A DNA stretch of 64,000 nucleotides from positions 372,001 to 436,000 of the forward strand of contig NZ_JAUTDO010000003.1 in NCBI RefSeq assembly GCF_030646165.1, in the 5' to 3' direction. Numbering within the stretch: position 1 is the stretch's first letter; each line of letters begins with the position of its first letter. The notes below the pieces were generated by a model. It did not search any database and had not been told where the DNA came from. It saw nothing but the letters and a program-made list of their open reading frames with translations. Shown here piece by piece: positions 1 to 8,700 of the stretch. This DNA comes from Conexibacter sp. CPCC 206217 (GTDB lineage Bacteria; Actinomycetota; Thermoleophilia; Solirubrobacterales; Solirubrobacteraceae). Made by a program: the position numbers and the translations under genes.

Positions 1-89
1 GCACGTGCAGGAGCTTATCTCAGGATTCGGCGCGCGTGCGCCGCGGCGGACGCCAGCCGGTTGCCGGCGAGGCCGCGGGAGCGATCGGG

Positions 90-95
90 TACCTT
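90..95 (+). promoter_or_regulatory. -10 box of the zinc-ribbon gene
   Basis: TACCTT lies six bases before the ATG at 102. This spacing puts the transcription start at or next to the start codon, so the mRNA is probably leaderless. No Shine-Dalgarno sequence precedes the ATG. Confidence 0.45.
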
Positions 96-101
96 TGGCG
101 C

Positions 102-1151
102 ATGGAGTCCTCGCCCGGGCACGTCTGCCCAAGCTGCTCGGCGGCCGCCGACGAGAACCAGCACTGGTGCCTGGAGTGCGGCGCCGAACTGCCGCACAAG
201 CGACGTTCGACGATCCGGCCCGTCGTCGGCATCGCGACGACGCTGACGGTGCTCGTCGGCGCGGCCTCCGCGGCCGGCTTCACGCTGCTGCAGGACGGCA
301 CGCAGCCGCCACCACCCGCCGCGACGATCGCGCAGCAGCCGCCGCCGGTGACGACGCCGCCGGTCGACACGACCGCGACCGCCCCGCCGGCCGACACGAC
401 GCTTCCCGACACCTCCGCGGACACCCCGCTGCCGAGAACCGGTGGCGGTAGCGGTGGCGGTGGCAGCTCCAGCGGCGGCGGCAGCAGCTCCTCGGGCGGC
501 GGCACCAGCAGCCCGGGGACCTCCACCCCGCCCCCGGCCGACGTGCCGGACCTGTCCGACGACGTCGACACCTCGACGCCCAATCCGCCGCCGCCCGACG
601 ACGACGCGGGCGACGTGGACGGCGGTGACGGCAGCGTCGAGGACGAGAACTCCGGCGACGGCGCGAGAACCGAGAGAAGAACGGCGCCGCCGAAGCTCGT
701 CGACACGAACATCGCGCTCGGCGCGGTGGCGGTGCCCTACGCCCCGTACGCGACCGGCGACGAGGATCTCGGCGACGCGGGCGCGGCTGTCGACGGCAAC
801 AAGTCGACGGCCTGGCAGACGCCGCCGTTCGACGATCCCACGGCCCACCCGCAGCTCGGCATCTACGTCGACTTGGCGACGGCCGAGAGACTGACGAAGC
901 TCGTGCTGACGACGCCGACGCCCGGGATGTCGTTCGAGGCCTACACCGCGACGAGCGGGCCGCCGAAGTCGATCACCGCCGCCGGCTGGTCGCACGTGGC
1001 GACGAAGGAGAACTCGCCGGGCAAGACGACGATCGAATTGCCCGACGGCTCGAAGGCGCGCTACGTGCTGATCTGGGTCACCGGCCTGCCGCAGGACAGA
1101 GATCACGCCGCGATCTCCGAGCTGGAGATCTACTCCAAGCAGCCGCAGTAG
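102..1151 (+). CDS. Zinc-ribbon, single-TM, discoidin-like protein
   Basis: A 349-residue membrane-anchored protein of unknown function. Residues 8-30 hold two CxxC pairs (CPSC and CLEC), a zinc ribbon of the kind found at the N-terminus of many actinobacterial membrane proteins. One hydrophobic segment follows (about 40-65), then a long low-complexity linker of Pro, Thr, Gly, Ser and Asp (about 75-205). The last 140 residues resemble an F5/8 type C (discoidin) beta-sandwich, with AAVDGNKSTAWQT followed by a strand-rich tail ending in SELEIYSK. The architecture suggests a cytoplasmic zinc ribbon and an extracellular ligand-binding domain held away from the membrane by the linker. ATG 102 is preferred over the upstream in-frame ATG at 36 because a -10 box sits at 90-95. 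The ligand cannot be inferred. Confidence 0.8.
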   Translation: MESSPGHVCPSCSAAADENQHWCLECGAELPHKRRSTIRPVVGIATTLTVLVGAASAAGFTLLQDGTQPPPPAATIAQQPPPVTTPPVDTTATAPPADTTLPDTSADTPLPRTGGGSGGGGSSSGGGSSSSGGGTSSPGTSTPPPADVPDLSDDVDTSTPNPPPPDDDAGDVDGGDGSVEDENSGDGARTERRTAPPKLVDTNIALGAVAVPYAPYATGDEDLGDAGAAVDGNKSTAWQTPPFDDPTAHPQLGIYVDLATAERLTKLVLTTPTPGMSFEAYTATSGPPKSITAAGWSHVATKENSPGKTTIELPDGSKARYVLIWVTGLPQDRDHAAISELEIYSKQPQ

Positions 1152-1399
1152 GCGGTCGCGCGGGCGCCTCGTCGCCCCCGTCTGCGGGACGCTCGCGACG
1201 GTTGTCACTTGAACGTGGGCGTCTTGACTGGGAAGCTGATGTGATTCCGATCCGCGCCGATCTTGAGGAGGTCGCGTCTACCAACCATTCCGCTCGGCGG
1301 TATGGCTCATGCGAAGGTGGGGACCTTCGCCGCTGGTCGTGCCGATTGATCGCCGGGCTCGTGCAGGTGTGATGGGGGGCGCAACACAGGAGGAGCAGC

Positions 1400-1813
1400 A
1401 TGAGGAAGACGGCACGGGAGTTCGTCACCGGTATCGGTGAGTGCGTCAGTGAGTACGAGACGGTGCTCGAGGGCGCGCGCAAGCTCGCCGCGTTCGGGGT
1501 CGATGCACTTCCGGTCTGCGGCGAGGATCGCAGCGTGGTCGGAGTGCTGTCCGAGCGCGACGTGGTGCGGATCGTGGCCGAACGGCGGGATCCCGATTCG
1601 ATACGGATCGGGCTGCTGGCACATCGCGTCTGGGTCGTCGACGCGAACGCATCGGTCGCCGACGCGTTCACGACGATGGTCGAGGACGATCTCGACAGTG
1701 CGCCGGTGACTGACGAGGGTCGGCTGATCGGCATGCTGCGCCGCACCGATCTGCGCGCGCAGGTCGATGCGTGGGCAGCCACGGGCACCGTTCCCGCGGT
1801 CGCCACGGTCTGA
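1400..1813 (+). CDS. CBS-pair domain protein
   Basis: A 137-residue stand-alone CBS protein. It has two CBS motifs: VDALPVCGEDRSVVGVLSER in the first half and DSAPVTDEGRLIGMLRRTDL in the second. CBS pairs bind adenosyl nucleotides such as AMP, ATP or SAM and act as energy sensors on partner proteins. A strong ribosome binding site, AGGAGGAG, lies a few bases before the ATG, unlike many genes in this window. No partner gene is adjacent, so its target is unknown. A hairpin follows 18 bases after the stop. Confidence 0.85.
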   Translation: MRKTAREFVTGIGECVSEYETVLEGARKLAAFGVDALPVCGEDRSVVGVLSERDVVRIVAERRDPDSIRIGLLAHRVWVVDANASVADAFTTMVEDDLDSAPVTDEGRLIGMLRRTDLRAQVDAWAATGTVPAVATV

Positions 1814-1831
1814 GAAGCGTATGAATCAAAT

Positions 1832-1874
1832 GACGCGGCCGGGGCGGATCCCATCCGCACGCCCCGGCCGCGTC
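1832..1874 (+). terminator. Hairpin after the CBS gene
   Basis: A perfect 15-base stem (GACGCGGCCGGGGCG with its complement) encloses a 13-base loop, 18 bases past the stop codon. There is no T-run, so it may be a hairpin-only or Rho-assisted terminator. Confidence 0.6.
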
Positions 1875-2045
1875 GAGCATGAGGCTGGCACGTAGCCCCA
1901 CACCGGGTGTTCCCGGGGAGGGAACCCTGCGGGCGTACGGCATGCGCGGCCCCGATCGACCGCCCCGCGTAGCGCCCGCACGAACCCCGCCTGCATCGGG
2001 TCGTGCTCCCCATGCACCAAAAACTATAAACGTCTGCGTCTTCTG

Positions 2046-2074
2046 TTGTCAACGGGCTTCACAGCGGCTACTGT
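2046..2074 (+). promoter_or_regulatory. Promoter of the tandem TetR genes
   Basis: TTGTCA (2046-2051) and TACTGT (2069-2074) are separated by exactly 17 bases and end six bases before the GTG start. The short inverted repeat GTTG-T-CAAC overlaps the -35 box and could be an operator for one of the two regulators. Confidence 0.6.
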
Positions 2075-2080
2075 CGCCGC

Positions 2081-2797
2081 GTGGGACCACAGACAGAGCC
2101 ACTGCCGCCGTCGGCGCTCTCCGAGTCGCGCAGCTTCACGGTGCGCTCACGCCGCGAGCGGCTGCTGACGGCGATGGCGCAGGTCGTCGCCGAGGACGGC
2201 TACGGCGCCGCCTCGGTCAGCAAGGTCGTGACCGCGGCCGGGATCTCGCGCAACAGCTTCTACGAGCACTTCGCCAACAAGGAGGACTGCTTCCTGGCGG
2301 CGTATGACGCGACCGTCGAGCAGGTGCTCGCGCGCGTCTCCGTCGCGACCGCGGCGACGAGATCGCGGCGGGCGGCGCTGGAGGCCGGCTTCGCCGCGTT
2401 CCTCGGGTTCGCGGCCGAGGAGCCCGAACTGGCATGGCTGTGCGTCGTCGAGGTGCTGGCGGCCGGCCCGCGGGCGCTCGCGCGCCGCGACGAGGCGATG
2501 CGCCGCTTCGCGCTGTTCCTCGAAGAGACGCGGGGCCGCGGCGGCCCGGCGGTCGCGCCGGTGCTGACGGAGGTCGTCGTCGGCGGCATCTACGAGGTGA
2601 TCTACGCGCGGGTCCTCAACCGCCGCACCGCGACGCTGCCGGAGTTGCTGCCGGACGTGATGTACGTCTGGCTGGCGCCGTTCGTGGGTACCACCCGCGC
2701 GACGGCCGTGCGCGCTGAAACGGCGCGCCGTCTCGGCTATGACGGCGGGCGCCTGCTGCAAGTCGCACCGGTCCACGGAAGAACGGGCAGGACATAG
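2081..2797 (+). CDS. TetR/AcrR family regulator (first of tandem pair)
   Basis: A 238-residue transcriptional regulator. The N-terminal TetR helix-turn-helix spans about residues 20-75 with the typical SRNSFYEHFANKEDCFLAAY segment. The C-terminal ligand-binding region is helical and less conserved. The start is GTG at 2081, six bases after a good -10 box. The stop abuts the ATG of the next gene with no gap, so the two are surely co-transcribed. The neighbouring genes give no clue to ligand or target; self-regulation is plausible. Confidence 0.88.
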   Translation: MGPQTEPLPPSALSESRSFTVRSRRERLLTAMAQVVAEDGYGAASVSKVVTAAGISRNSFYEHFANKEDCFLAAYDATVEQVLARVSVATAATRSRRAALEAGFAAFLGFAAEEPELAWLCVVEVLAAGPRALARRDEAMRRFALFLEETRGRGGPAVAPVLTEVVVGGIYEVIYARVLNRRTATLPELLPDVMYVWLAPFVGTTRATAVRAETARRLGYDGGRLLQVAPVHGRTGRT

Positions 2798-3526
2798 ATG
2801 TTTTCAGAGCGTGTCTATGGTCGCGAGGTGGCCGCGGCATCAGATCGATCCCCTCAGCGCCTCCCGCGCGGCCGGCACGGCCTCCCGCGTCGCTTCATCG
2901 TGCACAACCAGCGCGAGCGGATGCTGCTCGCCGTCGCCGAGGCCGTCGCCGAGCAGGGCTACGCGACGACGACCGTCGCGGACATCATCGCCCGCGCCCG
3001 CCTCTCGCGCCGCACCTTCTACGAGCACTTCACCGACAAGGAGGAGTGCTTCCTCGCCGCCTACGACACCGTCGTCGAACAGATGCTCGCGGGCGTCGGG
3101 CACTCCTACGAGCAGGCGGGCAGAGAGTGGACCCACCGCGTCCACGACGGCTTGGAGGCGTTCGTCCACTACCTCGTCGACGAGCCTGCCTTCGCGCGCA
3201 TGTGCATCGTCGAGGTCGTCGCGGCCGGTCCGGAGGCGCGCGGCCGTCGCGACGCCGCGATGCGCGTCTTCGTCGACTTCCTCGCCCCCGGCCGCGAGCA
3301 GGCGCCGAGAGGCGTCGTCGTGCCCGAGCTGGCGGCCGACATAGTCGTCGGCGGGATCTACGAGATCATCTACACGCGCCTGCTGCGCAACTCCGCGGAG
3401 GAGCTGATCGATCTCCTCCCCCAGCTGCTCTACTGCGCCCTCGTCCCGTTCGTCGGGCACAGAGGCGCGGAGAGAGCGGTGCGCGAGAACGAGGCGCGCA
3501 AGGCGGCGGAAGCATCCGAAGCTTGA
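2798..3526 (+). CDS. TetR/AcrR family regulator (second of tandem pair)
   Basis: A 242-residue TetR-family regulator paralogous to the preceding gene. The HTH helix reads SRRTFYEHFTDKEECFLAAY, almost the same as upstream, and both proteins share VVGGIYE.IY in the C-terminal domain. An N-terminal extension of about 35 residues rich in Arg and Pro precedes the HTH, so a later start is possible, although the ATG directly follows the upstream TAG. The two proteins may form heterodimers or bind the same operator (inference). Confidence 0.85.
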   Translation: MFSERVYGREVAAASDRSPQRLPRGRHGLPRRFIVHNQRERMLLAVAEAVAEQGYATTTVADIIARARLSRRTFYEHFTDKEECFLAAYDTVVEQMLAGVGHSYEQAGREWTHRVHDGLEAFVHYLVDEPAFARMCIVEVVAAGPEARGRRDAAMRVFVDFLAPGREQAPRGVVVPELAADIVVGGIYEIIYTRLLRNSAEELIDLLPQLLYCALVPFVGHRGAERAVRENEARKAAEASEA

Positions 3527-3569
3527 TGCTGCCGAAACGCGCCAGCTCTGGTAGCGTCGCACGTGGCAA

Positions 3570-3643
<74 letters not shown>

Positions 3644-4020
3644 TTCGACAGAGAGCCCCGCCCAAGCGGGGGCCTCTCGCGCTCTCGGGTGCGTCGGCGA
3701 CGACCGGGGATTCTCCCCGGATTTCCCCAGCGCCCCGTAGCGCGGTCGTAGCGTCGACCAGCAACCCTCCGTCGGGTCAGGTGTCGCGCCAGCCATGGGC
3801 GCTCGAAAGGCCGGGCGTGCCGCCATGCCCGGCGGGACGCCAACGGCTTCTCGTCGGCGGCGGGAGCGCTGCCGTCACCGCTTCGTCGCCTGCGAACGGA
3901 GATGGCGCTCGCGCCGGCCTCTGCATCGTGTTCCGACGGTGGCCGGCTACGAGGCGTTCGACGGTGGGCGCTGACACTAGCTTGACGGGCGCTGCAGTTG
4001 TCCCGTTTTCTCGGACAGTC
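3644..4020. other. Gene-free stretch after the tRNA
   Basis: Apart from the hairpin near its start, I see no supportable gene here. Open frames on both strands have no recognisable protein features and partly reread the tRNA. The stretch lies between the tRNA and the first IS remnant. By eye I found no second copy of the tRNA 3' end, so an attachment site is not demonstrated. Confidence 0.6.
3651..3678 (+). terminator. Hairpin after the tRNA
   Basis: GAGAG-CCCCGC, then CCAA, then GCGGGG-GCCTCTC form a GC-rich hairpin with one or two bulged bases, seven bases after the tRNA end. It has no T-run. A probable tRNA terminator. Confidence 0.5.
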
Positions 4021-4537
4021 TGATCTGCCCCCGGTTTCATGGAGTTCGGGTTCTAGAGTCCTTGGCTGAGAAAGGACTCTCATGTCCCGTAGGTATCCCC
4101 CTGACATTCGTCGCCAGGTCATTGAACTCGCGCATGCCGGCACGTGCGTCAAGCAGTTCGCTTCGACGTTCGGGGTGACCGACGCGCGCTCGGGATGGCG
4201 ATCCGACACCGCAACGGACGGGACGGCCTCGTCATACACTCCGACCGCGGCGTGCAATTCACCTCCTGGGCCTTTAGCAACAACGTTCGCAACGCCGGCC
4301 TGGCGCCGTCGATGGGAGCGGTCGGCAGCCCTACGACAACACCATGGTCGAATCGTTCTGGGGCCGCATGTAGGTCGAGCTCTTCAACCGCCGCCGCTGG
4401 ACCACATCGAGCACTGGCACGACACCCGCCCACGTCACAGCGCCCTCGGCATGCGCACCCCAGCTGAATACGAAACCCTCCACACCACCACCCAAGCAGC
4501 CTGACTCCAGAACCCCGACTCCACCAACACGGGGCAG
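4021..4537 (+). mobile_element. Internally deleted IS3-family element
   Basis: The ends are imperfect inverted repeats. The left one starts TGATCTGCCCCC at 4021. The right one, read on the minus strand from 4537, starts CTGCCCC, and both continue with matching blocks (TGGAGT, GGGTTCT, GAGTC). The outermost four or so bases of the right repeat are missing, cut by the second remnant. About 0.5 kb remains of an element normally about 1.2 kb long. It cannot move by itself. Confidence 0.8.
4082..4504 (+). pseudogene. IS3 transposase remnant (OrfA start fused to OrfB end)
   Basis: The frame opens like IS3 OrfA (MSRRYPPDIRRQVIELAHAG) and after about 35 residues a deletion joins it to the end of OrfB. 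The integrase part is split over frames: HSDRGVQFTSWAFSNNVRN in one frame, YDNTMVESFWGRM followed by a TAG in another, and RHSALGMRTPAEYE back in the first. Two frameshifts, one internal stop and the loss of the first DDE aspartate region make it clearly non-functional. Confidence 0.85.
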
Positions 4538-4875
4538 CGCTTCTCGATCAGCCCGGAGATCCCGGTTTGGGCCATCAGCCGCGCCACGCGCTTTCGGCCG
4601 ACCCGGACGCCGTGCCGCATGCGCAGCTCGGCGTGGATGCGCGGAGCGCCGTAGACGCCGCGGTTGGCGGCATGGATCTCCTTGATCTGCTCGGTCAGCC
4701 AGGCGTTGGTCAGCTGCCGGTCTGAGGGCGCGGTCGCCCACGCGTAGTCGGCCGAGCGCGAGACGTCGAGCAGGTCGCAGATGACGGAGATCGGGGTGCG
4801 GGCCTTCTCGGCCGAGATCAGCCGGTGGAAGCTCACCGAATCTCGGTCCGCCGCGAAGAAGGCCGCGGCTCGTTT
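4538..4875 (-). pseudogene. Second IS3 OrfB fragment, opposite orientation
   Basis: On the minus strand the segment encodes the start of an IS3 OrfB: the HTH_21 region (VICDLLDVSRSADYAW), then IHAANRGVYGAPRIHAELR and GRKRVARLMAQTGISGLIEKR. It ends exactly where the first remnant begins, so the whole DDE catalytic part is gone. SADYAW replaces the usual SGYYAW. The two remnants lie tail to tail and come from different IS copies. The outer limit near 4875 is approximate. Confidence 0.8.
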
Positions 4876-5238
4876 GGTGGGCCTTCCACGCCAACCGTCG
4901 CATCGATCTCGACGTGGCATCGCGCGTGTATGACCAGGCGGTCGCGGAGGGACAGCAAGCCGCGACACCGGGAAGCGTCGCTGATCCGGTGGTTGACCGT
5001 CGGCGACCATGCTAGGCGCTACCGACGCAGTTGCCCCGCGGCCCAAGGTCACCGCATTCTGCTCTGCGGTGCGAGAAACTCTGCGATGATTGAAGTATCT
5101 GACAAGTCGCGCCCGAGCAATCTCCGATCGGAGCCGCGGCAAGCTTGACGGGCTGCGCTGGACCTTCCGAGACTCTTTACGAAGTGATGCATGCATCCAT
5201 CGCCGAGGGATTCGTGCCTACGAGGTTACGCCGTCATT
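4876..5238. other. Degraded stretch, no intact gene
   Basis: No supportable gene. One plus-strand open piece ending at a TAG at 5013-5015 reads HANRRIDLDVASRVYDQAV and could be the tail of a lost gene, but I do not recognise it. GC content falls from about 5100 onward, marking the edge of the low-GC accessory region. Confidence 0.5.
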
Positions 5239-5787
5239 CTATTCATCGCGCGCCTCGTACTCGGAGCGATCGACGACTTCACCATTCTTGTCACGTGCGA
5301 TGAGCGCAACGTGTGATGGTTCGATAACCAGCGCAATGGCGACGAACGCGCCGGTCGTGATGTCGAAACGAACCAAGTGCCGCTGCTGCGATGAGACTAC
5401 CTCCAATTCGGCGACATCCTGCCCGACGAACCCCCCCTGGACGACGTATCCCTCGCCGGTGTCAGTATTCGATGTCCAGCCGACATGACCAAGGAACCCG
5501 AACCCGGATCCTTGAGATCGGTACGGGCCAGGATAAGACGGCCATGGATGTGAGTTTTCGTGATCGGCTTCTTCATCCCAGATTCCCCTGACCCGCTGGT
5601 GCACGGTGCAGGTCCACTCGTACCGATTGGTGCCGCGTCTTCGAATAGTCGCAACAACGCCGTAGTCGCCTGCTACGTCGCGACCATAGAGTCGCTCGCC
5701 TGCAGCAGGGTCGCCAACCGTCGCGCCGAAGCGCGGCGGTGAGAGTGTCAATGCATCGGCGGCAGACTGATACATAGCAGGCGTCAC
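5239..5787 (-). CDS. Partner of the large secreted protein, unknown function
   Basis: A 182-residue protein not recognised as any family. It starts at GTG 5787, whose four bases GTGA overlap the stop of the large gene upstream, so translation is very probably coupled. There is no signal peptide or membrane segment, so it is likely cytoplasmic. It is rich in Gly, Asp, Arg and Trp. The C-terminal part alternates beta-like segments (HLVRFDITTGAFVAIALVIE, then HVALIARDKNGEVVDRSEYE), suggesting a beta-rich fold. GC content is clearly below the window average, as in the adjacent end of the large gene, which suggests that both were acquired together. An immunity or accessory role for the large protein is possible but unproven. 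Confidence 0.7.
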   Translation of the reverse strand: MTPAMYQSAADALTLSPPRFGATVGDPAAGERLYGRDVAGDYGVVATIRRRGTNRYEWTCTVHQRVRGIWDEEADHENSHPWPSYPGPYRSQGSGFGFLGHVGWTSNTDTGEGYVVQGGFVGQDVAELEVVSSQQRHLVRFDITTGAFVAIALVIEPSHVALIARDKNGEVVDRSEYEARDE

Positions 5788-8700
5788 ATCCCGAGAAAGG
5801 CGTTGGTACGACAGGAATCTCCCATGCCGCCACCATAATCCAATTCCGTTACGCCTGGAGCTATGACTGTTTCGAAGGGTGTGTTGAAGATGTATTTTCC
5901 GTCCCATCGCAAGAGCGAATTTGGCTGTGTCATGACTGTCTGGTGTGCGTAATACGGCCGCCAATCAGGCCGGTCGCGCTTGTCATACGAGTTGTCGGTG
6001 TGCTTTCTGTTGGAGCCATCTGGCGCCTTCCATCTGAGTTGCAATCTCGTCCAGGCGACGTTCGTACGCCAAGGGCGACGCACCTGGTAGTGCACAAAAT
6101 ACTGATAGAACAGCTGTCCGGCTCTGTTGTAACCGACTTGTTTCAGATGAATATGAAAGTGAGTCTGAAACGTCCCATATTGGCTGAGGAGGGTGATATC
6201 GGAGTTCTTAGGACAATAGGGAGATACCCCTCCGGACGCTTGTGCTGGCGGCAGCGGTGAGCCTCTTCCCCAATCCTTCCAGTACCACCCGGGTGGCTGA
6301 TGGTCTGCCCATTCTGGGGGCTCGGTCCAGCCATCGTCGGTTGACTCGGGGGCGGCGGTGATGACCCGAAGGTTTTGTACCGAGTAGCGATCGAGGTAGT
6401 CCCAAGCTTCGACGCGGACCACATCGTCGCCGACGAACTTGCTCCGGTCAGCAACCCACACTTCGTCCCGTCTCACGCAACTTGGCGTGCTGCAAGGCGA
6501 TGCGGAATACAGATATGTCTGAATTTCAGTACCGTCGAACAACAGGCGCATTCTCTTGACGCCGACGGGTTGGGATGCGCTCAGGAACAGCGTCGGTCTC
6601 GCGGGCATCTGACCGTCACCGGCGTGATTGACAAGGTCACCGGAAAGCGTGATCACTGGCGCGCCGACGACACCATCCAGGACAAGAACTCCTGGGTCGG
6701 TCGCCGTGATGTCGTTGCCTCGAGGAACAAGATCCAAAAAGCCTTGCGGGACGATCTGCGTTCTTGAAAGGTCGAGGCCGTAGGTCGTCGCGACCTCCAC
6801 AGAGGCCACAAGAAAGCGCTGCCCCCGACTGACGTAGTACACCCCCGCATCGCCGTCCATGCGAAACAGTCTCGCCGCCGTCGTGATGTCGGCACCTCTC
6901 GACAGGGACCCCAACGCTCCGTCAGGCAGCACGTGCACGGTCGCCGGGTTGATTCCGAAATGTTCCAGCGATTGGACCCAGTAGCGAGCGCCTCTGCCGA
7001 TGTAATAGACCGCCGCAGTGCTTCTTTCGCGGATCAGGCTGTTGTAGCTGTCGGCGAGAATCTTGTTCTTGTCCGCTTGGCGCAGCAAGTTCCAGATCTC
7101 GTCGTAGTTCGGCTTGGTCCACAAGTCGTTGCGCAGCGTGTCGAAGTCTGATTGCTCGTCGAGGTTGCCGTACATCCAGGCGGCCTTGTAGAAGGTGACG
7201 TTCCAGTTCATTCTCGCGACGAAGCCGGCGGCGTCGTGCACGTCGACGCGCAGTCTTCGAGTTTCGTCGTTGCCCCATCTCAGTGTAGGGTCGAGCGGGT
7301 CGATTTCGAACTCGCCGGTGAAGTCGCGTCTCTCGCAGTACACGTCGCAGGTCCGTGATCTACTGCCAAGTCTCGAATCTGCTCCGGTCGTCGTGTCGAG
7401 CAAGTCGATTGCTGTGACGCCGCTCCCGTCGTCTCCGGCGACGACGGTCAGTCTTCCTGTCGTGATTCGGTCTTGGTCGCGGCTTTCGTAGAGTCCGCCT
7501 GAGATTGCCATGAACGGCGGGTTGTTGTCGATCACGAACTTCCACTCTTGCGTCACCACATGGCCGTTGACGGCCGGGAGCCCCGGCGGGTGGTCAGTGA
7601 CGACCGTTCTGATCGTGTGAAGGCCGTCTCTGAAGCCAGAGGAGTCGAACCGGAAGCGGGCGTCGGCGCCGTTGGGGCGGTAGGCAGCGTCGGACGGGTA
7701 GAGCGAGTACCACCATCCGACACAGGTTCTGGATGGGTCGAGGTAGAGGATGGTCGCGCAGTCGTCCAGGCAGTTCGAGCCGTCCGTTCTGGTGCAGCCT
7801 CTGTAGAGCGCGTTGGTGTAGGTGCCGAGCGGTCTTCCGTCGATCGTCGCTGAGATCGACTTCACGCCCTGTCGATCCCAGGCCATGACGGTGAAGTCGA
7901 AGATGCCTGTCGCGATGACCGGCGCCGGCGCCCACACGAGATCGTTCCACGTCGTCGGGTTGGAGAGTCTGTGGTAGGTCGAGACCAGCGGCCAGTCATC
8001 GACAGGTGTCTCAGCGGGTTCCTCTGGCGCGAGCGCCGCGAGGTCGATCAGCACGTCCTGCGTGTGGCCGTCGGCGAGTTCGAACCGGAGGATCCCGATG
8101 TCACCGCTGAGTCTCAGTTCGCAGCCGGAGTCTCTGACTACGACGGTCGCGAGCGTGCAGTTGTCCGACTCGCTTCCGGCCCATTGCAAGTTGCCGTGGA
8201 CGATCTCGACGCCCTCGATTTCAGCTGTTTGCGCACCGACGTTCTTGATCACGAGGGGGAAGTCGCCTGCTGCGATGTCCGGCTGCAGGAACGGTCTGTC
8301 TGCGCGGCTCGGAAGTTCGGGAGGCGTCGGTGGGTACGCGGTCAGTCTGACGTCGACGTCGGTGATCTCGTCGCCATCCCACAGGCGCACCGTCCCGCTA
8401 TTGCCGATGAGTGCCAGCTCGCATGAGCCACTCTGCGCCGGGAGCGAGTTGCCTGAGCATTTGTCGGCATCCGGCATATCGGCCCAGGCGAGGTCGCCGT
8501 CGAGGATTTCGGCTCTGACCAGGTCGGCTCTGTACTCGCCGCGATTCACGATCGTCACACGGCCGGCGCGCCAGGATGCCCAGTCGTCGACCTCGAGTCT
8601 CGGGCTGATCGTCCCCTGCGCGATCTCGAGAACGGGTCGCTTCGAGAAGTCCGGATTGCTGGAAGATGCGATCGTAGTCCACCCTCTGGCGCAGAGGATG

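Noticed and set aside
427-520. Gly/Ser-rich tandem triplets as a DNA repeat
   Set aside because: Low-complexity coding for a flexible protein linker; copies are imperfect and short.
1826-2020. 64-codon minus-strand frame before the TetR pair
   Set aside because: It overlaps the CBS terminator hairpin and has no start signals or protein features.
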